NCBI GenBank assembly: GCA_026224995.1
Contig: JAMFRX010000244.1
Span: forward strand, 1-6,273
Reading direction: 5' to 3'
DNA length: 6,273 bases
DNA from: Puia dinghuensis
Lineage (GTDB): Bacteria; Bacteroidota; Bacteroidia; Chitinophagales; Chitinophagaceae
Numbering within the stretch: position 1 is the stretch's first letter; every line of letters starts with the position of its first letter. Shown piece by piece: positions 1-6,260 of the stretch. The notes beneath the pieces were generated by a model, which was not told the origin of the DNA, made no database searches, and saw nothing but the letters and a program-made list of their open reading frames with translations. The translations under genes and the position numbers were made by a program.

Positions 1-2076
1 AACTCCATGTACCTGCTTGGAGATGCCTATCTCAAGACTGGCCAGAAGGCCAATGCCCGGAATGCCTTTCTGTTCTGTTCCATGAACAGCAGCAGTCCGA
101 AGCAAAAGGAGATCAGCAAATTCAACTATGCCAAGCTCTCCTATGAGCTGGGCTACCAGGACGTGGCGCTCACGGAGCTGCAGGGGTTTCTGCGGCAGTA
201 TCCCAATTCGGACTATGACCGGGAGGCGCGGGAGCTGCTGCTGGGCGTGCTGGCCGGGACGAGCAACTACAAGGATGCGCTGGTGCTGCTGGACAGCGTG
301 GATCATCCGAGCGATAATGTGCGTCGGCTGATACCGCGGGTGCTCTATGGCCGGGCGACGGAGCTGGTGAATGACGGGCTGCTGTCGAATGCCAACGAGC
401 TGCTGGACAAGGCGCTCAAGGACCCCAACAATGGCAGCGTACTACCTTATATCCAGTTCTGGAAGGCCGAGATCGCCTACCGGCTGAACAAGATAGACGA
501 GGCCATCCCTTTCTTCCTGGAATACCTGAAGAGCGGGGCGGTCAATGGCGAAGTGAACCCGACGGATGCCCGGTATAATCTTGGCTACTGTTTCCTGAAG
601 AAAGAGAACTATCGCCAGGCGCAGGGATTCTTCGAGCAGGTCGTGCGGACGCCGAAAATAGGCAGCACGCCGTTGGAGCAGGATGCCTATCTCCGGGATG
701 CGGACTGTTACTATATGAGCAGGGATTACAAGACGTCGCTCGCCATGTATAACAAGGTGATCGACTTTTCGTGGCCGGCCAGCGATTACGCTACTTTTCA
801 GAAAGCGATGATCGCCGGGGTGAGCAACGGGAAGCAGAAGATCGATCTGCTGAACTCCATCTCGCGCCGGTTCCCGGCTTCGAGCCTCAGCGCGGATGTG
901 AACATGGAAGTTGCGGGCACCTACCTGGCCGGGGAGTCTTACCGGGAAGCGTTGCCTTACCTGAGGAATGTCCTGCATGCCAGCGGGTCCGATGCCCTGA
1001 AGCCCAGGGCCTATCTGCAATCTGGCATTGCCTGGTATAACCTGAACAATAACAAGGAGGCCTTGAACCAATACGACTCGCTGCTGCGGCAATACCCCAA
1101 TTCGCCAGAGGCGCAGGATGCCCTGGACAATGCCAAGACCATCTATGTGGAGGAGGGGAGGAGCAGCGATTATGTGAACTTCGCCAAGGGCATGGGCGTG
1201 GAAGTGAGCGCCAGCCAGGAAGATCAGCTGGCCTATGAAGAGGCGGAAGTCCAGTTCAACAACGGGAATTTCGCCGGGGCGGTCCCGCGGTTCGAAGCTT
1301 ATCTGGCCAAGTTCCCGGACGGGAAATATTCACTGGAAGCCAACTACTATAAGAGTGAGATCTACTTTTCGCAGAAGGATTGGACGAAGGCCGTCGTGGG
1401 CTATGCGGCGGTAGGAGATCGGGCGCCGAATAAGTTTGGCGAGAAATCCCTGCTGCAGGCGGCCAGGCTCTATTTCTTCGATCTCAAGGACTACCCCAAT
1501 GCCGAGAAATACTTCAGCAGGCTTAAGGACTTTGCCAGCTCGCAGGAGAACAAGCTGGAGGCCATGCGCGGGCTGCTGCGGAGCCAGTACCAGCTGCAAC
1601 AATGGCCGGATGCCGTCACCAATGCCAAGGACCTGCTGAATGAGAAGAGCAACAGCACGGACGACAAGGTCCTGGCCAATATGGCTATTGCCAAGGGCTA
1701 CCAGGTGAACAATCAGTGCGAGACGGCGCTGCAGTATTTCCGGACGGCGGCGGGGCTCACCAAATCCGCCTATGGCGCGGAAGCCCGCTATGAGATCGCC
1801 AACTGCCTGTTCCATGCGGGCCAGTATAAGGATGCCGAGAAGGCCGCGTTCGAGGTCGTCAACAAATCCGGCTCCTATGAAGAATGGGTGACCAGGTCCT
1901 ACCTGTTATTGGGAGATATCTATTTCGCGGAGAAGGATTACTTCAACGCCAAAGCCACTTTCCAGAGCATTTCCGAGAATGCCAAGATCGAAGACCTGCG
2001 GCTACAGGCCCAGCAGAAGCTGGCGCAGGTCACCGCAGTGGAAAACAAGGGTAGTAAGGTCGATAGCACCAACTAA
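1..2076 (+). CDS. Large tetratricopeptide-repeat protein, 3' part only
   Basis: The frame is open from base 1 (Asn-Ser before the first Met at 7), so that Met is internal and the true start lies upstream. About 691 residues are visible. They consist almost entirely of TPR-like helical pairs; numbering from Met-7, units are recognisable near 1-30, 38-68, 146-177, 187-216, 227-256, 296-325, 333-366, 407-436, 442-472, 477-510, 517-546, 554-583, 588-618 and 624-660. Several end in the YbgF/BamD-like pattern of a bulky residue, YP or FP, then a small residue (LRQYPNS occurs twice). The chain ends in a short charged tail. Related Bacteroidota proteins are often near 1000 residues, so roughly a third may be missing. 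TPR arrays are protein-binding scaffolds. The next gene starts 2 nt after the stop, which suggests that this protein serves that outer-membrane barrel, probably from the periplasm (inference; the signal peptide is outside the window). The partner and exact role are unknown. Confidence 0.9.
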   Translation, partial: NSMYLLGDAYLKTGQKANARNAFLFCSMNSSSPKQKEISKFNYAKLSYELGYQDVALTELQGFLRQYPNSDYDREARELLLGVLAGTSNYKDALVLLDSVDHPSDNVRRLIPRVLYGRATELVNDGLLSNANELLDKALKDPNNGSVLPYIQFWKAEIAYRLNKIDEAIPFFLEYLKSGAVNGEVNPTDARYNLGYCFLKKENYRQAQGFFEQVVRTPKIGSTPLEQDAYLRDADCYYMSRDYKTSLAMYNKVIDFSWPASDYATFQKAMIAGVSNGKQKIDLLNSISRRFPASSLSADVNMEVAGTYLAGESYREALPYLRNVLHASGSDALKPRAYLQSGIAWYNLNNNKEALNQYDSLLRQYPNSPEAQDALDNAKTIYVEEGRSSDYVNFAKGMGVEVSASQEDQLAYEEAEVQFNNGNFAGAVPRFEAYLAKFPDGKYSLEANYYKSEIYFSQKDWTKAVVGYAAVGDRAPNKFGEKSLLQAARLYFFDLKDYPNAEKYFSRLKDFASSQENKLEAMRGLLRSQYQLQQWPDAVTNAKDLLNEKSNSTDDKVLANMAIAKGYQVNNQCETALQYFRTAAGLTKSAYGAEARYEIANCLFHAGQYKDAEKAAFEVVNKSGSYEEWVTRSYLLLGDIYFAEKDYFNAKATFQSISENAKIEDLRLQAQQKLAQVTAVENKGSKVDSTN

Positions 2077-2078
2077 TT

Positions 2079-3722
2079 ATGAAAAAAAGAGCATTCCTTC
2101 TTGTAACGTTATTCACCTGCTATGCGGGTCTGTTCCTGCATGCGCAGGACACTACGAAGCGCAAGACCATCGATATCACCTCTTCTTTCAAGCCGGTGCT
2201 GCGGGAGGCGGCGAAGATCAACTTCAATGCGGCGCCGCCTGCCCTGGATACGTCGCGGCCCCGGCTTTCGTACAATATCCCAGCGCAATTCCTCTTCCTC
2301 AACTACCAGCCGGGGGAGATGAAGCCGGTGGCTTTGCAACGGGACTCTATGAATCCATGGGTGAATTACAACTGCATAAAAATAGGTGCGGGGAATATTC
2401 ATATCCCCTATGTCCGTACGGGCTTTAGCTTCGGGGATGGGAAGACTTCCTTCCTCAACCTCTTCGCCAACCAGCTGAGCTCCAACGGCAGCCTGCCTTT
2501 CCAGAAGAACAGCCTTACCGATGTCAAGCTGGTCGGAACCTTCAAGACGCCGAATAACCTGGAATGGAATGGCGGGGTAGGGTTCAAGAACGACATGTAC
2601 TATCTCTATGGCTACCAGCCCGACACGTTGAAATATACCAGTAACCAGCTGCGGCAGACGTTCCAGACTTTCGATGCGCATATCTCGCTGCGCAATACGG
2701 AAGCTACCGAGTTCGGATTATTGTATCATCCAAATTTCAAGGTCTCCTATTTCACCGACAACCACAGCACGAAGGGCACCGAGGCCAATACCGTACTGAA
2801 TCTGCCGCTGGAGAAGACGCTGGGCAAGCAATTCGCCTTCGATCTGGGCTTTACCGCCGATTTGACGCATTACAACTTACCGACGGCGCAAAACAACAAT
2901 ATCTATACGGTCAATCCCGGCTTCCTGGTCAAGACCTCCAACCTCTTCCTACAGGCCGCCGTCACGCCTTCCTGGGACAACAAGAAATTCTGGCTGCTGC
3001 CCAATTTCCTGGCGGACATCTCCACCAGCGATCAACGCTTCACCGTCCAGTTGGGCTGGATCGGCTATTACGACAAGGGATCGTATCAGCGGTTTGAGAG
3101 CATCAATCCATTCTTAAGTCAGCCTACCGATTCTACCCTGTTAAATACGCGGACGCAGGAGCGCTATGCCGGCATCAAGGGTTCGGTGGGCACGCACTTT
3201 TCCTATGCGGCGAAGGTCGGGTTCATAGAATATAAGAATCTGCCATTGTTCGTGAATGACCCCGCGAATGGCGGCAAGGACTTCATTATCCTTTATGAGC
3301 AGTCGCTGGAGGCCTTGCAGTTCCATGGCGAAGTCACTTATATGCAAGGGGAGGCGTTTGTCGTCACGGCGAGCATCAACGGGAATCAGTACCGGAATCA
3401 AAGGACCCTGCCTGAGCCCTATGGGTTGCTGCCGGTGGAGTTCAATACGCACCTGAAATATGAGATCTTCAAGGATTTCTGGGGTAAGCTGGATCTGTTC
3501 ACGTTTCAGGGGGCGGAATACCGCAACAGCAATGGCTCGTCTGACAGGGGGGGCCGGGGTACGGATATGAATGCGGGGGTGGAGTTCCGGATCACCCGGC
3601 AGCTGAACCTGTGGTTCCAGATGAATAATATCTTCAACGACAAATACGAGCGGTGGCACCAGTACCAGGTTTATGGGTTCAATGTATTGGGCGGCATAGT
3701 ATTCTCTTTTGGGCAGAAATGA
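2079..3722 (+). CDS. TonB-receptor-like outer-membrane beta-barrel protein without plug
   Basis: The protein has 547 residues. Residues 1-22 form a type I signal peptide: Lys-Lys-Arg, a hydrophobic core, then L-H-A with Gln-23 as the predicted new N-terminus. A short segment follows (ITSSFKPVLREAAKI, about 33-47), and then many alternating polar/aromatic strands separated by Asn/Gly/Ser-rich loops, as in an outer-membrane barrel. The end matches the last strands of TonB-dependent receptors: N-x-F-N-D-K-Y near 515-523, then GIVFSF ending at Phe-544, followed by an unusual GQK tail. Full receptors usually have 700-1000 residues with an N-terminal plug of about 130 residues. I see neither a plug nor a carboxypeptidase-like domain here. 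Start: ATG two bases after the TPR stop, with a good signal peptide directly after it; no clear Shine-Dalgarno, which is usual in this phylum. It could be a transporter, porin or structural barrel; the substrate is unknown. It is probably translated coupled to the TPR gene. Confidence 0.85.
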   Translation: MKKRAFLLVTLFTCYAGLFLHAQDTTKRKTIDITSSFKPVLREAAKINFNAAPPALDTSRPRLSYNIPAQFLFLNYQPGEMKPVALQRDSMNPWVNYNCIKIGAGNIHIPYVRTGFSFGDGKTSFLNLFANQLSSNGSLPFQKNSLTDVKLVGTFKTPNNLEWNGGVGFKNDMYYLYGYQPDTLKYTSNQLRQTFQTFDAHISLRNTEATEFGLLYHPNFKVSYFTDNHSTKGTEANTVLNLPLEKTLGKQFAFDLGFTADLTHYNLPTAQNNNIYTVNPGFLVKTSNLFLQAAVTPSWDNKKFWLLPNFLADISTSDQRFTVQLGWIGYYDKGSYQRFESINPFLSQPTDSTLLNTRTQERYAGIKGSVGTHFSYAAKVGFIEYKNLPLFVNDPANGGKDFIILYEQSLEALQFHGEVTYMQGEAFVVTASINGNQYRNQRTLPEPYGLLPVEFNTHLKYEIFKDFWGKLDLFTFQGAEYRNSNGSSDRGGRGTDMNAGVEFRITRQLNLWFQMNNIFNDKYERWHQYQVYGFNVLGGIVFSFGQK

Positions 3723-3739
3723 CGGACCACGGGTCCGTC
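3721..3739 (+). other. 8-bp perfect hairpin overlapping the barrel gene stop codon
   Basis: Arms 3721-3728 (GACGGACC) and 3732-3739 (GGTCCGTC) are exact reverse complements around a 3-nt loop (ACG). The left arm includes the last two bases of the TGA stop. No T-run follows, so it does not look like a standard intrinsic terminator. It may act as a 3'-end stabiliser of the TPR-barrel mRNA or as an atypical terminator. A competing 5-bp stem (GTCCG 3733-3737 with CGGAC 3743-3747) shares its right arm. Confidence 0.5.
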
Positions 3740-3764
3740 GGCCGGACAGGCCAATCATAAGAGG

Positions 3765-3809
3765 TTTAGGCCATTGGGCGTAAATTAAGGGTTCGCCCAA
3801 TGGCCTAAA
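3765..3809. repeat. 16-bp perfect inverted repeat with 13-nt loop
   Basis: Left arm 3765-3780 (TTTAGGCCATTGGGCG) and right arm 3794-3809 are exact reverse complements, with an AT-rich spacer at 3781-3793. The outer bases run TTT...AAA, the reverse of the A-rich/stem/T-rich order of a bidirectional intrinsic terminator, and neither strand has a T-tract after the stem. It ends 36 bp before the start codon of the HU-like gene, and its right arm lies in the spacer of the proposed promoter. It could be an RNA hairpin, a protein-binding site or a copy of a dispersed palindromic element. Confidence 0.7.
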
Positions 3810-3822
3810 ATAAGTAGATTCG
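3792..3822 (+). promoter_or_regulatory. Candidate Bacteroidota sigma-A promoter for the HU-like gene
   Basis: TTCG at 3792-3795 and TAGATTCG at 3815-3822 are separated by 19 nt. The Bacteroidota primary-sigma consensus is TTTG (-33), about 19-20 nt, then TAnnTTTG (-7). Each box differs from it at one base, T to C at the same position. Transcription would start near 3827-3830, giving a leader of about 16-19 nt. This is the only long gap between same-strand genes, so a promoter is expected here. The match is imperfect and the call is tentative. Confidence 0.35.
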
Positions 3823-3834
3823 TGCCCTGTAAAT

Positions 3835-3839
3835 AAGGA
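3835..3839 (+). promoter_or_regulatory. Shine-Dalgarno-like site (AAGGA) for the HU-like gene
   Basis: AAGGA ends 6 nt before the ATG at 3846. It is the clearest ribosome-binding site in the window and supports that start, since the barrel and methyltransferase genes lack one. The protein starting there also begins directly with the expected N-terminal helix of the HU-like fold. Confidence 0.5.
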
Positions 3840-3845
3840 TAAACC

Positions 3846-4445
3846 ATGTTCCAGGTCTTGAACGCCTATTTATTTCAGCATAGAAGCATCAGCATCCCGG
3901 GTCTGGGGACGATCTACCTGGAGACCCTTGCCGCCAGCGTGGATGTGGCCGATCGGACTATGCAGCCCCCGGCCTACCGCTTCCGGTTCGACAAATACTT
4001 CGACGCGCCAGACGCCACGTTCTTCTCCTATCTGGCCACTCAGCGTGAAATACTTGATTTTGAAGCTATTAAGTGGTATAATGAATTCTCCTTCGACTTG
4101 CGTAACCGCATCCGCCAGGAGGACCATGTAAGCTGGGATGGAGTAGGCATTTTGCGAAAGGATGGTTCGGGCGGGGTGTTGTTCGAGTCTGCCGCCGGGC
4201 CGGTGCGTTTTCTGCAGGCTGTTCCGGCCATTCGGGTCAACCGTCAGGATGCCCAGCATACCCTGCTGGTAGGTGACAGGGAGCGGATGAGCGGGGAGAT
4301 GCCCGAGCTGCTGCAGGAGCCTGTCGGGAGAAAGAAGCCCGTATGGTGGATGATCGCGCTGGTGCTGGGACTGCTTATCCTTGCCTTCCTGGGCTGGTAT
4401 TTCTATTCTCACGGCCTGTCCACCGGCAATCAAACAAAATTCTGA
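3846..4445 (+). CDS. HU-CCDC81-like membrane-anchored protein, no SPOR domain
   Basis: The protein has 199 residues. Residues 1-50 fit the first bacterial CCDC81-type HU domain: a helix (FQVLNAYLFQH), then ISIPGLGTIYLE (15-26), then QPPAYRFRFD (40-49). Residues about 55-115 fit the second domain: a helical region followed by VSWDGVGILRKD (95-106) and a GGVLFE strand. A linker (115-160) leads to Arg-Lys-Lys and one membrane segment, about 165-187. Lysines before the segment imply cytoplasmic N-terminal domains, with only about 12 residues outside. In Bacteroidota this HU clade is typically followed by a membrane helix and a periplasmic peptidoglycan-binding SPOR domain and has been proposed to link DNA to the envelope; here SPOR is absent. 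DNA binding is not shown by the sequence. It starts a probable two-gene unit with the methyltransferase 8 nt downstream. Family assignment rests on pattern recognition, not a profile search. Confidence 0.75.
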   Translation: MFQVLNAYLFQHRSISIPGLGTIYLETLAASVDVADRTMQPPAYRFRFDKYFDAPDATFFSYLATQREILDFEAIKWYNEFSFDLRNRIRQEDHVSWDGVGILRKDGSGGVLFESAAGPVRFLQAVPAIRVNRQDAQHTLLVGDRERMSGEMPELLQEPVGRKKPVWWMIALVLGLLILAFLGWYFYSHGLSTGNQTKF

Positions 4446-4453
4446 GCCTGCTG

Positions 4454-5350
4454 ATGTCTATGATCCATTACACCGTCTGCCCTTCCTGCTCTTCCGACCA
4501 GCTGCAACCGATGCTGACTGCCGTGGATCATACCGTATCTCACCAACCTTTTGCCATCTGGCAATGCAACCAGTGCAGCCTGCGGTTTACCCAGGATGTG
4601 CCGGATGCGGCATCTATCGGGTCCTACTACCGGTCGGACAACTACATCAGTCACAGCAATACGAACAAGGGATTGGTCAACAGCCTCTATCATCTTGTGC
4701 GTAAGCAGACCTTGTCGGACAAGTACCGGCTTATCGCTTCGGCGGCCCGGACGCGGCAGGGGAAGCTTTTGGACATCGGCGCCGGCACAGGGGCCTTTGT
4801 CGCGTATATGCAGGGGATGGGCTGGGAGGTCACGGGGCTGGAGCCGGATGAGACGGCGCGCGAGGTAGCCAGCAAGGATCACCGGGTGCAGCTGCTGGAG
4901 ATGGATAAGCTGTTTGCATTGCCGGCGGATGGCTTCGACGCTATCACCCTATGGCATGTCCTGGAGCATGTGCATGACCTGCATCCCTATATGGAGCAGC
5001 TGAAAACGTTGATCAAGCGCAGCGGCCGCATCTTTATCGCCGTGCCGAACTACACCTGCTACGATGCGAAGCTATACAAGGAGTCCTGGGCGGCCTATGA
5101 TGTGCCCAGGCATCTGTATCATTTTTCGCCGGATGCGATGGAGACCCTGCTCGAGCAGCACGGTCTGCAGCTCCAGTATAGCCAGCCCATGTGGTATGAC
5201 AGCATCTATATCTCCATGCTAAGCGAGAAATACCGGACCGCCGGGCGCGGCAACACCCTAAAGGCGGCCGCTATCGGTCTTTATTCTAACGTAAAAGCCT
5301 TTATCGACAAGGCTAAATGCAGCAGCCTGATCTACGTAATATCCAAATAG
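4454..5350 (+). CDS. Class I SAM-dependent methyltransferase with N-terminal CxxC pair
   Basis: The protein has 298 residues. Cys-9, -12, -38 and -41 form a CxxC...CxxC pattern that probably binds zinc. SYYRSDNYISH (57-67) is the tyrosine-rich segment typical of this group. The Rossmann core follows: motif I LLDIGAGTGAF (105-115) binds SAM, the acid after strand 2 is Glu-130 in GLEPDE (128-133), and WHVLEHVHD (167-175) is the Methyltransf_23/UbiE-like motif. The C-terminus (SSLIYV) looks complete. I chose ATG 4454, 8 nt after the previous stop; ATG 4460 would remove only two residues. An upstream in-frame ATG at 4343 would overlap the HU-like gene by 103 nt and add residues unlike the family. 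No clear Shine-Dalgarno is seen, so translation may be coupled. The methyl acceptor cannot be deduced; related proteins often act on small molecules, lipids or sugars. The cytoplasm is the expected location. Confidence 0.9.
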   Translation: MSMIHYTVCPSCSSDQLQPMLTAVDHTVSHQPFAIWQCNQCSLRFTQDVPDAASIGSYYRSDNYISHSNTNKGLVNSLYHLVRKQTLSDKYRLIASAARTRQGKLLDIGAGTGAFVAYMQGMGWEVTGLEPDETAREVASKDHRVQLLEMDKLFALPADGFDAITLWHVLEHVHDLHPYMEQLKTLIKRSGRIFIAVPNYTCYDAKLYKESWAAYDVPRHLYHFSPDAMETLLEQHGLQLQYSQPMWYDSIYISMLSEKYRTAGRGNTLKAAAIGLYSNVKAFIDKAKCSSLIYVISK

Positions 5351-5351
5351 C

Positions 5352-6260
5352 TTATAGCGGGAATTTTACCTCATAGGTATTCGGCCACAGCTTGCCGGTT
5401 ATGTACACCTTCCCCGTGGTGGAATCGTAGGCTATCCCATTGAGCACTTCTGAGCCGGAGTACTTGCTTTTCGCGTCGCCTACCAGGGAGTCGAAATTCA
5501 TTCTGCCTACGACCTTACCGCTTTCCGGGTCGATCTTGAGGATATAGTTCGTCTGGTACTTGTTGGCGTAGAGATAGCCTTTGATGAGCTCCAGCTCGTT
5601 GATATTGGATACGGGTCCGTCGTTGTCGGTGACGCCCAGGATCCTGGCGAGGCGGAAGCTGTTGAGGGTCTTGAGGGTCGAATCCCCGTCCTCGTAGTGG
5701 ACGACGACCTGTACGGGAAAGGTGCTGTCGGGGTTGAAATAGCTGATATTGCTGGTGCCGTCGCTCATGATGATGAATTTCCCATCGGTGGTCATGCCCC
5801 AGCCTTCTTTGTTCGGGAAGGTGAACTCACCCAGCTTCTTGAATGTGGTGGCGTCATAGATGAAGCCGATCTTGCTGGTCCAGGTGAGCTGATAGACCTT
5901 GTCGTGCAGGAAGACGATGCCTTCCCCGAAATACTTTTGGCGGTCGAGCTCTACTTTCGGGGTGATCCTGCCGGTGGTCAGGTCGACCGAGCCGAAGAGG
6001 GAGCGGCGGCTGGAGGGCATCTCGGAAGCGAGGGTTCCCGTGCTTTCGTAGAGCTGGCCGTCGTGGAACAGGAACCCTTCGGTATAGGCGGTCGTATCGT
6101 GGGGGTAGGCTTTGACTACCGTAAAATCGAGGTTGGGAGTGGAGTTGTCGGCCGTTGTGCTGTTTTCGGTAGCTGTGGCGTCCTTAGAGTTGTTGTTACA
6201 GGAGACCAGCAGGCTGCCTGCCAGGACGAAAATCACCAGTTTGTGGATAGCTATCTGCAT
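5352..6260 (-). CDS. Glutaminyl-peptide cyclotransferase (type I, beta-propeller) lipoprotein
   Basis: The protein has 302 residues. It cyclises N-terminal Gln of exported proteins to pyroglutamate, releasing ammonia. Residues 1-20 are a lipoprotein signal with lipobox LVSC and lipidated Cys-21, then a Ser/Thr/Asn-rich tether to about 45. The rest follows the Glu_cyclase_2 five-bladed propeller family: YTEGFLF (59-65), LYESTG (70-75, with Glu-72 the likely catalytic acid), KYFGEGI (109-115), YQLTW (123-127), EGWGMTTDG (152-160), IMSDGT (164-169), INELE (220-224), NGIAYD (274-279) and TGKLWP (288-293). Residues about 182-201 look like an insertion. The start is ATG at 6260: the open frame runs on to the window edge (with a TTG at 6269), but this ATG places the signal peptide correctly. 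A Lys-Asp at +5/+6 after Cys only weakly resembles a surface-export signal, so the membrane and side are uncertain. Its promoter lies outside the window. Confidence 0.92.
   Translation of the reverse strand: MQIAIHKLVIFVLAGSLLVSCNNNSKDATATENSTTADNSTPNLDFTVVKAYPHDTTAYTEGFLFHDGQLYESTGTLASEMPSSRRSLFGSVDLTTGRITPKVELDRQKYFGEGIVFLHDKVYQLTWTSKIGFIYDATTFKKLGEFTFPNKEGWGMTTDGKFIIMSDGTSNISYFNPDSTFPVQVVVHYEDGDSTLKTLNSFRLARILGVTDNDGPVSNINELELIKGYLYANKYQTNYILKIDPESGKVVGRMNFDSLVGDAKSKYSGSEVLNGIAYDSTTGKVYITGKLWPNTYEVKFPL

Noticed and set aside
442..1092. Long open frame on the minus strand (216 codons) inside the TPR gene
   Set aside because: It is the complement of a strongly supported TPR coding frame, has no recognisable domain, and similar minus-strand frames appear opposite every gene here, as expected from GC-rich third positions.
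2109..2123. Possible lipobox (L-F-T-C, Cys-14) in the barrel signal peptide
   Set aside because: Phe and Thr at -2 and -1 do not fit the lipobox consensus, Cys-14 lies inside the hydrophobic core, and a good signal peptidase I site (L-H-A before Gln) follows.
3141..3800. 219-codon minus-strand open frame opposite the barrel gene, reaching into the intergenic region
   Set aside because: It lies opposite the conserved C-terminal barrel coding sequence and starts inside the inverted repeat. The translation is Arg/Pro/Leu-rich without a domain or signal peptide.
3765..3809. Calling the 16-bp hairpin an intrinsic terminator
   Set aside because: No T-tract follows the stem on either strand; the flanks have the opposite polarity. 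It is listed as an inverted repeat instead.
3870..4433. 187-codon minus-strand open frame opposite the HU-like gene
   Set aside because: The + strand frame has clear HU-CCDC81 motifs, a membrane helix and a ribosome-binding site; the minus-strand frame shows no family features.
4343..4453. Upstream in-frame ATG that would extend the methyltransferase to 335 residues
   Set aside because: The extension overlaps the HU-like gene's membrane-helix codons and encodes residues unlike the family. The homologous sequence begins just before the first CxxC, which fits ATG 4454.
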